From contig NC_089866.1 in assembly GCF_036373705.1 (NCBI RefSeq), forward strand, positions 24,716,001-24,780,000: 64,000 nucleotides of DNA, given 5' to 3'. The position numbers and the translations under genes are program-made. Origin of the DNA: Amia ocellicauda. Its lineage: Eukaryota > Chordata > Actinopteri > Amiiformes > Amiidae. The notes under the pieces were generated by a model. The model did not search any database, had not been told where the DNA came from, and was given only the letters and a program-made list of their open reading frames with translations. Below, in pieces: positions 40,143-54,789 of this stretch (its first letter is position 1; each line of letters begins with the position of its first letter).

Positions 40143-43100
40143 GAGTGTTATTCTAGTTGGTGGCCTTAATAGTGTTAAGCCCATGTTCCACCTGAACCAA
40201 ATCAATCATATAGGCTTTTGTGAATTTTATGAACAGTCTTGAGTCACTCTCCTCTCCGTCACTCACTCTACATGGGAGAAAATTGATGTTCTTCTGGAAG
40301 CCAAACTTCCCAGTTCCAAGTGCCCCCAAGATTACTGACATCACCACTGTATTAGGATGATGATGACATGATGAAGATTATGAAGATTATATTACTACAA
40401 TCATCATTTATTCACATTGCAAAAGCTTTAATTTGGCTAAAATTGCTTATGGAGTTCAATATATACAGTACATAGTTGTTCAATATAGATTTTATAATAT
40501 TTTCCATGGTGTATAATGCACCAAGATTTCGAAATGAGGGCCCAGTGTTTTCTGGCTTTTGTTCCAGCTCAGCTCCCAGTGACTTTTTAAGATTAATTGG
40601 ATTATTTGAATACTGCAAATTATGTAATAAGTGTGCCTTAAATGAAAAGGATCCTTTAAATATTTCAAGTGAAATCATTTCAATAAACAGGTTAAGTAAA
40701 TTCCTGAGAGATCAAATTGGAGCAGAGGAGAAGGAAGGCTTTCGGAGAACTGGGTTCGAGGCCCCTGCCTTCTCTTAACATTTAAAATAATGATGAATGG
40801 TTATATTTATGCAATGTTAATCTGTGCATATTGCGATTTCTAGATTGATGCAGTGGCCAGGGGAGTTGTATCACCCAGTGATAGAGATCAGAGTGGGGCG
40901 TGAAGTGTGCCTCTCCTCTCCACTGGCCCAGGCTCTCTACACCTCTGGCTCCCAACCCTGTCCCCTGGAAACCCCCTGTGCCTGCTGGTTTCTCCTTCCA
41001 AACAAGAACTTGCATTGAACTAATGATTGTCTCATTTCCAGCCTGTCCATCATTTCCTGCTCTTGAACAGGTGGGGAGCATTCAGATAAGCAGCGGACAG
41101 ACAACTGAGGCCAGAGTGGAAACCAGCTGACACAGGGAGTCCTCCAGGACCAGGGGGCTGGGAAGCACAGCTGCACCAATCCCCCATCTCAGCAGCTGAG
41201 CCCAAGCCGAGCCTCACCAGCCTGGGGGAGAATGCACTGAGCGATGACGTCCCGCAGCTTCTCCAGGGCAACGTTGGAGTCCTCCGCCCCGTTCTCTGGG
41301 TCGTGGATGAAGAAGCTGTCTTTGGGCTTCGTGCTGTTACAGAAACCAAAGCCACCGCAGGACATTAGGGGCAGCGAAAGAAAGCAAATTAATCTCCCCA
41401 CTGCTACTACACTGCTCACAAACCACTACAGCCATAGAAGTGCCAAAAGAAGGTCTATACCCGAGGCATTTTGTGTAAGGTATGTTCTCTAACTGTGCTG
41501 GGTCAACAAAGCAGAGTCAGACAGGATGGTATGATGGCAGGACCTTCTAGTTCCTCTGCTGTAGGATCCTTCCAAACACTAATGTTTACAGCATGGCCAA
41601 TGAAATACAAATTAATTCGAAAATACATCTCTCTTGTTCTGACTTTGCCCAGTAGAATACGACAATCAGAATGAAAAGCAGGCACATGCCCTGGATGCAA
41701 CAACACAACAAACAAAAACAGCACACACGTTCTGTCACTTCCTCCCAGAGTGGGAATGAATGGCGGTTCTTGGCATGCCGCCCCCGTGGGAATGAACAGT
41801 GGTGACTTCTGCTGACCTTCACCTCAACTCTAGAGCACCTTGGGGAAACGCGCCCCATGGTATTTAGAGCTCTGCCGTTCACAGCATAGCTCGCTCTGCT
41901 ATCAGTCCCTCCTCGCCCTGCAGGCCATGCAGTAGTAGGGTGTGTGTCTGCAGAGCTGGGCTGACCGGCAGCTTGACTCACCCTAGCAGCTTCCTTTTCC
42001 TCAGAATGGGATTGTTGACGGAGTTCAGGGGCTTCAGGCTGACGTTGAGATCCTGTATTCTCATGTTAGCCAGCTGCTCAGCGTGAGCCTGCTGAATACC
42101 AGCTACTACTGCCTGCAATGGGAGGGCAGTGAGTTACTTCCCTGCTTGGAGAAGTGGACAGTCATAGAGGCCACAGCTGGGAGAAACAATTACAGGATTG
42201 TTTTATAGCAGTGGGCAGTGTTGTGGAATTTCAGGAACTGAGCTGAAACCACATGGGTCTAGCAGCAGTTTTGACGAGAAAAATTATGAGACGATTAATA
42301 TGTTCCATAATCTAGAATGCTTCACACTTATCCAACTTTTAATGTCGTACCTGTTGCAAAACGAAGTACGGAAGACATTTCTTTCCCTTGACCAATCCAA
42401 CAGCAGGAAAAGACAACAAATAAGCTGTGTCCGGTTCATCACATCACTAAACTGATGAAGAAGACTGCAACGTTCCAGGAATCAACCACAACCTTTCACC
42501 CTGCACCTCAGGGACCTTAACTCTACCTTGTCCGCATTCCCTACCTTGTCCATCATCATCTGTGCAGAGGGCAGCACGTTGTCCAGGGCCTCTGTGCAAT
42601 TGAGCCAGGGGTGGGCCAGCACCCCCTCGATGGTGAGCCGCTCCTCGGGCTTGACCTTCAGCAGCCTGGAGAGGAGAGCAGAGCAGCTGCTCAGTTACCA
42701 CCCCTGCACATTTCAGCTCCAGCAGCCCAGCACAAACCACACTCCCAGGCCCCCCATTGCTGCAAGAAGGCCAGGTGGCACACATTAGACCCTTTCATTA
42801 CTGAGATCCATGAAGACCAAAGACTCTTTCCTTCCAGATCTACCAAATTGAGAGAGGCAACATAGCACCTACCTACCTGGTCACAAAAACATTAAAATAA
42901 AGAATACAGATCTGAAAAAGAGGTCAAGTCTTTTAAAACATGATGGAATTGACTAACTTATAAGTTAGTCTGAATCCGAGACATTCAGACTCAAAGGAGG
43001 CCATCTGCTTCGATTCACACTGCAAGCACCATGTGAGGGACTAATTCAGCAATCTTTGATAACGCTTTTTGTAGCCACTTTTTGTTGCACAGTTCACAGA

Positions 43101-46100
43101 GAAAGCCCTGGCCCTGTTTGAGCACACAAAACACATTTCTTCACTTCACATCCTGTGTCTGTACATTATGTGCTGGGGCACAATCTGAGGACTGATGTAC
43201 ATTTGTACATCAGGTCCATCTAGCAGTTTCACTTCAGAGAAATGACTACCCTTATCGCCAGTTCTGCTCTGGCACTGCCTCAGATAATGCAAGCCAGATC
43301 AGAGATAATATAAAAAGGTACTTCCGATCTCTCCTGGGAGTGATGCTGATTGATACGTGCTTTTGCAAGATGAAGACAAATGTGTATTTAGCAATCGGTC
43401 ATGTGTTACATTCCAAAAGATCGATCTAGAAACAAGAAGAAATTAAGATTTCAATTCATGGAACCTGGAAGAGCACCCAGCCATCTGCTATGTTGTGGCA
43501 CCAAGCCAGAGAAACCTACTTCCTGACAATGTCTTTGGCCATCTCAGAGATCTGGCTCCACTCATCCTCAGGGAAGTCAAAGCTGCCTGTCATGATCTTC
43601 TTGCGCATGTCCTTGGGGATGGTGCGGCTGTGGTGTTTGGAGTAGAAGGGAGGGTATCCACACAGCATCACATAGATGATCACGCCCAGGGACCACAGAT
43701 CACAGCTCTGCCCAGGAAAGACGCAGAAAAGGCTTTAAAAATGGGTTGTGAACGAGTCTGTGTATTAAAAAAGAAAGCACCAAAAACTAAGTGTTTTGGC
43801 TTGTTTTAAAAACTTTATTTTGTTGTTTTTGCCCATTTCTTTTCACATTTAGAAGACAAAGGAATAGACATGTTTCAAATTTGACCAATATTAAAGTATT
43901 GGGGAGCAAGACCTCACTCACAAAACTGAATTATTCCAAATCGGACAAGGAGAAAACTGCAAATTCATGAGTCCTCAGTCCTAGACGATATATATAGGAT
44001 GATTTCTATATTGATTAACTGGACAAAACAGTGAAACTGGTCAGCTGAAGTAAGTGGGTAGGGCACACTCACCTTGTTATACGTGTACGGAGTGGGTGAG
44101 GTAGGTATTATTCCAGACTTCTCTTTCTGATGTCTCCTTTGAGCCTCCAGGACCTGCAACAAAAGCACAATCAGTCCCTCGCTTGTGAGAAACACTGTGA
44201 CAGAGACAGTGTGTCATTTCAACCTATGTGAGATGACATTACTGAGGCTCTCCCCACAGCATGATGATCTTGCACATGTCTTGCCCCTCAACTAAATGTA
44301 CAAAAAAGTAACTGACAAAAAGACAAAGGAATTAGGCTGAAGCAATGTTTTCATCTTTCATTCCCCCAATGTGATGATTACTATCTAAAAGTAGTTTCAC
44401 TAATGCCCCAATGTAGCAAAACTTTGCCAGTTATGGAAAGGTGCCCTGCTAAATAAGAGCAGATTAAACTACAATGACTGTGCAATGTTATTATCCATTA
44501 CTTGAGGACTGTATTATTAGTCTTCAGCTTTTATAGTGACTTTCCCCTTTTTCTAAATTTAATTTAGAAAGAACAAAAAACTATACCCCACTTTCTACTG
44601 TTCAGCTACTCTAGAGGAGAATCACAGACACACACAAGAACTGAAACATGAATTAACATTGTTTTATTGAAAATATTACTATGGATATACTAACTTTTTC
44701 AAATCATGCATTATTTAATATAGTACCTTGACTTGATTAATGAATAATAGTAGTAATATTGTTCTCCATCAATGAGAAATAAAAAGTGTCTGAATAAAGT
44801 GCTGCACATTAATCCAATTTGCAATGTGTAATTGAGCTACCTGGCTGCATTTTGTATGTGTATCTAATGAGCTCAGATTAAATGAAGTCCTGATTGATTG
44901 ATTTCCCCGTTGCGTGCGTCAGTGAGCTAAGCAGGTGGCGTCTCAACAGAATGACAATTGACTTTTGCCTGCTTAGCCGCAACGAAGCTACACAACCAGA
45001 GCCCGTAATCTCCTGGCCATTCTTAGGGATTTACCTGGGGTGCTACATAGTAAGGAGTGAATTGTGGAGTCATCAAGTCACCTTGGTCTACTTTGGCAAA
45101 TCCAAAATCGCACAACTTTACTGGTGCATCCTGGGGAAAAGAGAGGGATCCAGAGGTAACAACATATATGTATTATATATATATAAGGCCTAACAACATT
45201 GTTTTTAAACAACTGAATACAGATCACATAAAAAGAGTGTGTACTCAGGTTTTATGATTCGTTTTATGTTGCAAAAGCATTTACCTTCAAGAAGCAGTGA
45301 GCTGTACCATTGCATGCCCGCACACAGTTAAGTCCCATGTGGGAGAAAAACTGCTTATTTTAAAGAAGATATAAATACAAATGTTGCTACAAGAAGAGAT
45401 ATACAACACTTTCACTTCCAACATGCACATTAGGATTAGCACAGAGGTCCACTATTGCGTATTCATTGGAGGGGGATGAAATGGGACGGAAACCTACCAG
45501 TGAGTTGTCTTTAAACAGCAGGTTCTCAGGCTTAAGGTCTCTGTGTGCGATGTTCATCGAGTGACAGTGCTGGAGTGCCTGGCCAATCTACAGTCACATA
45601 TACACACAAAGCCACACAATTAAAAACGTACAGCTCGCTCCATCCAGGATCACTATTGAGTGACTCAGTAGCCAACAATAAGAGATCCTCCTTCCCAACA
45701 ATCAGTATCTTATAATGAGATTTCTATTTTAAGGTTTAGTTTCTCCTAGATTTTGGGAAAGTGTTTTCTGAAGGTTTTCCGTGTGCTCCCCAATAGGTCT
45801 TATTTTGCCCACAAAGAAAAAATATACCTAAAAGTTGAGAATAAAGAAAAAACATTATTTAGTTGCTGTAAATGTACAATCATGCTGAGGACAAAACAAC
45901 CCAATTAAATTCCCTCTATTATTTTTTTAAAGTGTCTAACATGGTGATAAAGACTTATGCAACTAATATATTTAAAACAAACCCAAAAAACATTATACAT
46001 AATAATAATTTACATAGAGAATAATATTAAGATAAACCTGGTAGAGGGAAAATTAAGTTCTATATACAGGTCAAATATATCCATATACATACAATAACAT

Positions 46101-49100
46101 TAAACTCTCAAGACACTACAGGACTCTGTATTGTTGAGCTCAGGTATAACATCTTAATTTTACCAACTGCCAGTTGTTTTATTACTGGCGGGGGGTTCAC
46201 ATTTATTATTTTTATCAATCACAAACTACATTTGAAGACATAGATTGGAGCACGTGCAACTGCAGTGATAAACTACACAACTTACTTTTGGGTATGATAG
46301 GCTTTAGATAATGGTTAGATTAGAAAATGATGGGTTTGAGTAACAGCTATGCATTATTTAATAGAATAGTGTCAAGCTGGTGTAAATGGTGCTGTGGGGA
46401 GATGGTAACAGGAAGTTTAAAAATCCAGTAGAGCTGGGCCTGTTTTGCAGTAACAACAGTGATCCAGGCAAGTGATGCTGGTAAGGAGATTTGAGAACCA
46501 TGTGCTCTCAAGGGTTCCACTTAGGGTTTTGACTCTCTCTCTTACCTGTTTTGTCACCTGGCTTGCCATCTTCTCGGTGAAGTGCCGATGCTGGCTGATC
46601 CGGTGAAACAGCTCCCCCCCCTCCATCATCTCCATGACGATGAGCAGCCGAGCCCTGGCCAGAGAGAAAACATGATATCACCGTGGGGAGGGAGCGGGGT
46701 GATGAAAAGGGAGACTGGGGCTCGAGGTGGGGGGAAGGCAGTGGTAGACCCATGGCACAGGGCACCAGCACATTCAGATGCCTTGACCCGGAGAGGATAA
46801 AACGCAAAGCACCAAACTGAGCAGGCCCAAACAAGGCAGTATCTGTTGAACTCTGAGGGTGACAGTTTTTGAAGTGGTTGATGGGCTTGTGAAGAGGTCT
46901 GCTGATTGGATGGTAAATGGAGCTGTGATCAGAAAGACATGCCTTCTTAATCAACAGGGATGCATACAACCTAAAAATACTAATGCATTCGAACCCAAGC
47001 ATGATGAAGCCACTGACTACCAACCCTTTTATGGGGATAAAGGCCCTTTAGAAAATGCTTTGATTGATGTGGATGGCTACTGGGAATGGCCATGTTAGCT
47101 CAAATCAAGAGAGAGGGGATTGAAAGGGAGTTTTTCCTAAATTCTGGTTGCTGCTATAAACTAGACAACGTGGATCACACTGCACTCTCCAGCAGCACTG
47201 CCCTGACTGCTCCTACCCGCTGCAGTGGCAGACTGTCAGCAGATGGCAGAGGACTGCAGGCCTCACTAGGCACGCACACCGGCTAGAGATAAATGTATTA
47301 TTAATGTGCTCCTGGGTCCATTACAGCGGGGGGTAAGGAATAAAGAGACACCTTTGCCTTACATGATGGGAGATACATTTTTGTTCCTTTGCTTTCCTGC
47401 ATTAACTTAATTGTACCATGAATTATATGTATATGAAATATAATTATATGTACAGAGATGTATATACATCACTAAGTATTGAACTAGCAGGCTATGATGA
47501 CACTGCAATTGAATGATTACACGGCAGAATCGCAATTATGCCAATGTCACAGTGCAGCAGTAGTGAAATCCTAATCTGGATTGCTCAAGATCCACACCAT
47601 TATAATTAGCATTGACCCTGGGGCTGACTGCAAGTCCATTACACTCAAGTTTTAAAGAACAAACAGGTCTATATAATCCTGCAAATCATTAGGGTTGTAT
47701 AGCCCCCACCGGTCCCCCCGTCTCATCGTTTTCCAGGGATTTTACCTGGGACTGGATTCATGAGGGAACTGGACACTGTTGGCGTAGACTTCGATGATCT
47801 GCACGATGTTGGGGTGGCCAGCACACATCATATGGAGCCGGACCTGCGGAGGAAGCAGCGAGGTACATCAGCATCTCGGACAGTTATCATTGCCATACAG
47901 TGCAGCCAAAGGACATTGGAACAGACATACCGCACAGGCCGGCACAACAGCGATCACTGCATATTTTGTTTCTGGATACCTCTTGCTGGTGACTGAGGAA
48001 TAGTTGCTTACTTCTGGTAAAATCCCCCCCACCCCCCTGGATACTTATATTGATTGCAGACTGGCAGTGCTGATGTCATACACAAAGCAGATCACAGAAC
48101 TGTCATTATCAGTCCCTTTGGTAATCCAGGTATCCACCCCCAACCCCCCATTCAGTTATCCAACCACAATTAGGGTTTAACCCATTAAACCGGGTCTAAT
48201 TCCAAACTAAACAATGGAAAGAAAAGCAAAAAAAATCTAGGCTGAGCAGCTTGCCAATGTCCCTGACCTGGACTGACCCGGAGAGTGTATTTGTGGGAAT
48301 AGCCCATCGTACTGTTAATCTCCTACAGTGCTCCGATTTGGATTTGCAGGGAGAGTATTACAGATGAGATCAAGGAACCTCTGGAGAGCAGCTGGCGTGG
48401 GCACAGACCACTTCATTCACAGGGTTTGCAATGAAAGGTGGGGTCGGGGTTATGTTAATTAGTACTTGGTATGAAATGACTGCTTTTGACAAAGTTACGC
48501 TTTACTGCACGTGCTGCAAAATCAGGCAGGGTTATGAGGATATAGACACTCCTTTTATCAGCAGGACATAAATAGGCCCAACACACACTCCTGCAGTAAA
48601 GCTGTAAAGCAAAGTTCAGGGCCATGGCTGACAATGCAACAGAACGGTACAATTTCACAAAAGTAAAAGAATTGTAAAATTAACACATCGTAAGACTTTG
48701 CCAGTCTTCAAGAAAATGCTTGCAACCGATATTGGAGCCGTACTTCTCAATAGTCTCAAATAGAAAAATTCAACCTACACATGAATGAAATATTACAGAT
48801 TTGGTGCTTATTGTGTTATTTAGAAGCAGTAGAAACTGGCTCCAAACAAACTGCAATGGGGTACAAGTTTGTAATTTGCAATTTGTGGGTAGGTCAAAGC
48901 TTTGATATGGTCTATGCACTTATATGTCTATATATTAAAAGAAAAAGTCATCATTAATAATTATTGCATGTGCTAGGCTGTTACTTCAGAAGCTTCTTCA
49001 ATCCAAGATTAGTACCATCTATGGAAGTGTTTGAGGGGAAGAATAAAATGAGCACTCTCTGTTTGAAACCAACCAATAAAATCTTGTTGCTTAGTTTATG

Positions 49101-52100
49101 GAAATAGACTGTGTGATCAACAATCACATGACTGTTAATAGGGAATCAAGGTAGGGACAAAAATTTATGTTAAAGAAACATTGCAAACATTTATACATTT
49201 TAACAAAGTAGAAAAAATACACAAGCTGTTTAATCTGTTATCAATTAATCTTAATTGCAGCTCAGCCCAAATCAGAAAAACCTTCAGGGCTAGACCAAAT
49301 CAAAATTTTAACCTCCCTGCGAATCACAAAGTACAAACCCAGTCACTTTCGCAGTTTAATTTATTGTCAGAAGCCACTTTGTACTACTATAAAGTCAAAG
49401 TGCAATAGGGTACAAGACTGTAATTAGGTAATCATGGATAAGTCAACATTTTGGTTTGCTCTAGCCCTATGTAAACTAAGTATAATAAGTACACATTGTG
49501 AATGAGTGAATCATTTTGTATAATGGACTTGTGTGCTTGGAAAGCCCAGCTTGCTTTCTTCATTACCTCATTGCGTGCCTTAGGCCGGTCAATGAGGATC
49601 TTCAGTGCAAAGCGCTCCTGTGTGGACTTCTTCACACAGACTCTGAAACACAAGAAACCCACTCCCAGTGAAAATGTTGTCTTACTACAAGAGTACTTCT
49701 GATATGAGCACTGATGACATTCCCCACACTGTAAACAGAGCCTGCATTGCAAGCCAAATAGTTGTAAACCTGCTAAAGTATAAGGGTATGTTTTAATCTT
49801 GTTTGTATTTTTGAGGGATACAGAAATGTCTTTCACACTCAGTAGGACCAGCTATAACCTTACTGCTCTCATACCTCCTTTTTTAGTTTTCTTAATTTAT
49901 TTATGGACATGGACAATGCAGTTACAGGTTACAAACACAGAACAGATGCACTGTGTACAGGGTTTCTAGCAAAATTCAATTTGCAACCATTGTCAGGCTT
50001 TAGCTTTTTACTTTAAATAAAAATTAATCAGAAGAGAACAGAGATAAAACAGTGAATTGATTAACAATCTACATTTTTCAGAGAAATTATAGTGAATCAA
50101 TTTTCAATAATTTCTAATACACATCTTGTGGATCAATGATTACAAGTCTTCATATTTATAAATTGGTCATTGAGACGTTATGCAGTCCATGGTTCCACAG
50201 TGGGTGACCAAGTGACAAACGCTGGACATCTCTTCATTTTCCATTGGTTCATGGGACATTCATCTTTCAAAGCTTCTTTGCTTTGCCAGTGGAGCCAGAA
50301 GACGTTGTGCAGGGGAGCAGTGCAAATCACTACCATGTGTGGTAGTTTACCAAGAGGTAAACTATGGCAGCCCACCATAGATTTTGGTAGCCAAAATTTT
50401 TCAAATGATAAACATTTGATGATGAACTTATCATTCCTAATTTGTTTTTAAAATCAATGACTAAAAATGTACCAGCAACTACAGATGTCATTAAAACTAC
50501 TGTACAACTAACTCTGCTAACTTTGCCACCACAAATATCATATAATTGCAATTAGGATAAAAAGACTGTCAGTCGCACAACGAAACAACAAAACCTTGTT
50601 AACAATTAAACACACAGAGCTTGACGTAAATAAATATCATGATCTACAATTTAAAAACTACAGTTAATTCCCAATAAATTAGGCAAACGTTTACTTCATA
50701 TTATTTATTTTATGCAGTTTTAACATTTCATGCAAATCAGGCAGACACAAATTCCCGTCTGCAAGCCAAACCCAGTGGAACAACCAATCACAGCTCAGTA
50801 TTTAGAAAAAAGACCCATAGGGCTAGTGAAGTGCCAATCACAACTTGAATTCAACACAGAAATCAAGACCAGAAGCACATTTATATATATAAAAAATATA
50901 TATATTTCAGCAGTAGCTTTGGAACATTACAGTTTGGTCCCGGTCCCAATTTTTGGTAGTTCAGGGCGACCGGACTACCAAATTTGTCTGCCTCTGTTGT
51001 GTGACTTCAATGAAGGACTTAGGGGATGTCCCAGTGGATGGGGAGCTGTTTGTTTACCTCGACTCATTGGGTTTCACGGAGGGTCAGGACGGATTGGACC
51101 ACTACGAATTTTAGGTTTACAGCCCACTATCACCAAATGCCAGCAGCTCCCATTACACCTGGTGCCGTAAGGGAATGTTGCCTCCTCCTCTGAGGGGGTT
51201 ATTGTGGTCTGTATGCCAGGTATTCAGTGCAATGCATTTCCTTGCTAACCTGATGAGAGAATTCTGTCAGGAAGCAGTTGCATTGCGCTCCCCGTAGAGT
51301 GAAAATCTTGAAGGCCTGAGGACAAATGACCAAACCTCACCTTCAAACCACAGCTCCCATTGCATGGGTGGTTCGTAACCGTACTCGACTATTTGCACTG
51401 TTTTGGACTACATAAGGGCCATTGCTGAAGTTCCTGGAACTGATGTTGATGCACTACAATGACAGAATATTAATTTCATGGCCCCAAGACAGCAGAAATC
51501 AAATTCCAAACTGAAAAACCATAGCCAAATTCTCACAAGCCTCAGTTAAGCCCAGACATAATTAGCCTTTTCTGGCTTGCCTTCCAGCTGAGCTCTTGAT
51601 TACTGAGGCTTACCAGGCCCTTTAATTAAACTATTAGTTAATGTAGACCTTTCTGAAGCATTTTCTGTTCTTAAAGAGCTGAATGGTATAAAGCGTTATT
51701 TCTCCTTGTGACTGGATATCTTCTCTACAGAACAACAATTTATTAACCAGCTGCAGGAGAACAGACGGAGTTGTTCATTTAGAAAACCGGTAAAATGAAC
51801 GGTCCACTAAGGCCGAGTAACAGAGTTCTGTTTCAATTACAACCTGAAGACATAGATAATCCAGGAACAGCATTAAAAAAGGACCAAAACAAAGACTTAT
51901 TCAGTTATTTTGTTGATGTTGTGTCGCCTTGGCCTATAGCACAAACCACTGAAACAGGCCAGTATAGTAGGGTTTACAGCTTTGTCTAAAGAAACCTATT
52001 ACTTTGACAAACACTGGGCTCATATTTGTGTCAAGTAGCTTCCCCCAATATAACACAGTTATGCCATAAAGATCAAATTAAAAGCTATCCTATACAAATT

Positions 52101-54757
52101 TACCTACTGTCTCTAATGCCAAATTATCTTGTAATCTTGTAATAAAAATGAGATTCTAGGTCTGTGGATCTCCCTCAGACATTAACACTGGTTTCTCAGA
52201 TTTTTCTGCACTTAAAAAGTAGTGCAGGGAGTGAAAATAATCTGGAAGAGCCTGAAATTAAATGTTAATGCGTTATACAATTATTGTCACTTTACCGACA
52301 GTGCTGTGATACACTGTTCCAAGACTCAGATTACACATAATAAAGTACTTCCCAAAGGAACACTCTGCTTCAATCAAAGGTCAATTCCAGAGAAATGTGC
52401 TTGGAGAAGGAGGGTGGTGAGAGGCAGGGCAGGAAGGGGTAGAAACGTGTGGGGGTAGTTAAGGAGAGGAGAAACCATACAAAAGCAGAATTTTATATTC
52501 TACTTCTTCCCTCCCTCCTGCAGCTCAGTCCAGTCCAACAACTAATATACTTGTAATTTGCACTGGCTTTAAAGCTTGACAAATGATTGACATTGCATAT
52601 GGTTCTGGTGTGAATGTTAATTTAATTTACAGGCATAAATAACTTCACAAAGTTTAACAAATTGCCATGCTGAGAGAGTGATAACGTGATACTCTGGGTG
52701 ATGTCAGCTATGTGCTACTTCACTGTGGCAAAAGGAAAATGTCACGTTGACTCAACTACCCTCACTCCTTGCACAGGTAAAATAAAGAAATACATCTAAT
52801 TGTTTAGCAGTCTGAGACAAGCTACTGCCAAAAGAACAAAATAGACAAAAAATATTGTTGCCCTTATTCAGCAATACACATGGCACAAGTTCCCTACATG
52901 CTCACTGCATCAATGGGACCGGAGACATTTTTAGCACTGGGCAATTCCACGATAAAGTGAACCTGGTCATGGAAAAAAAAAAGAAATGCCTATATCAAAA
53001 ATATTTATTTCTCAGTTTTTACTAAAAGGTGTATATTTGTGCATTCTGTATTATTTTGGTTCACTTTATGCCTTTTCTTTACTTTACAGCCATTTAAAGC
53101 AACATTTACAGAAGTCTAATTTTCATTCATTTTTAGGTTTCATTTATAGGATACTTGTTTTATTTATACATTTGTAAATATGCCCAATTGGAACTCAATG
53201 GGTATGTAATCCCAAGATAGTAATATTACATTTGACAGAGAAAAAGGAAACTATTTTACAGCCATTCAAAATAAAACCAATGTCACATCCATAACGTTTT
53301 CTTGGTAAAGTTTGTATAAAAGTTGTATGCTACACTACATTTTTTTCAAACTTTCTATGCAAAGCTAACTTTTTAAATGTATGTTATGGGATAAAAACTT
53401 TTACCCATTATTAATAACAATTGCACAAATTAGCGTAATGGATGTGACCGTTATGGACGTGACAATAATGTCCCTATTGATTTAATGATGTTATTGCAAA
53501 TAATACGTCTTACGATGTAAAAGCAAAATACTAATTGCATCACTTATGGTAGCACATTGTCATGCCATAATTCATATTAACATCACAGCACCAGACTACT
53601 GGCAGTCGTTTTAATAGGGCTAGTTTTTATATATTTAATCTGCTTAATTTAAAATTGTTTCAAGACTGTTCCTTTATCTGCCTTTAACTTTAATAACTTA
53701 ATGAAAAATGAGTGGCAAGGAGTTAAAAAATGCATGTACACGCAAGGCATAATTTATCATTTGAAATGTTGTAGAATAATCGCCCAAATGAAATGCATAC
53801 CTTTAATCTGAAACTGTGTCCGGAACCTAAACACATTTCACGAGAATTGCAAACCATACTTTACAACATGGAATGTTATCGCTTCTCGTTTATGAGTAGG
53901 AGAAAATAGATACTTACAAAAACAACAAAAGGCGATAACATTACGTTTTGTAAAGCGTGATTCAGAAGTCCCATGCAATTTGATTATATCCTGGCCTATA
54001 CCAGGATCTTAACTTCTTTAAAAGCTTTTAACATGATTTCACTATAAACTTTGCATCGTAACAATTAACTTTTTTTTTTCCAATTTGAAAATAACAACAA
54101 CAATATGTATGCTACCACTTTAATGTTTCTATCCAATTGTTTTAGGCTCCGTTTTCAAGTACTTGTACAGCACGTCTACTTTGTTTTGGTCAACAACTTA
54201 CTTCCTTGTTGAGAAGGAGAAAGGAGACGTGTTTGTAATCGGATTGGTCGCCTTTAAAAAAATAAAAAATAAAATCCCGCTGTAGTTTTTTTTTTTTATC
54301 TCTCACTGACACTGGTAATTAATCACAGAATGTCAGAAAACACTGCGTTCTTTCAAGGAAGATTACTACATTCAAGATCGAAGATAATCTTATTACAGGT
54401 AATCTACTAGACATTTTGTGGGTCTGGTCACTGAATGTGACTGAGAATTTTGAGGTGCAGTTTCTTCGAAACAATGACGATGCCGGATTTGTTTATGTCT
54501 TGCCAGCAAAGGAAGACAAAGGCTGGATTGGGGCAGAGCAGGTTGTCAGGAAACTTATTCCAGTTGTCGATAACCGAAACAGATTTCACTTCAGTGAAGC
54601 AGTCCTGGCTGAATAAGTTTTAAATGTTTTGGAAGCTATAAAGCTAACCAAGAAATAGCAGTGTTGGGTAAAATGCACCCATTTTGAATGTTTTTATTTA
54701 TTAATTTACACCAATACTCCTTGCTGATTTTTTTAAGCCTTAATTAAATTGTGTGTA

Positions 54758-54789
<32 letters not shown>

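Noticed and set aside
40748..40775. tRNA B-box-like GGGTTCGAGGCCC
   Set aside because: No A-box or cloverleaf can be drawn around it, so it is not a tRNA gene or SINE head.
42447..42785. 112-codon minus-strand frame over MAPKAPK5 exon 10
   Set aside because: It reads exon 10 in the wrong frame; the correct frame gives the conserved kinase C-lobe.
46508..47023. 171-codon minus-strand open frame
   Set aside because: It runs through MAPKAPK5 exon 5 and intron 4 in a different frame from the kinase; only the 46546-46654 part in the correct phase is coding.
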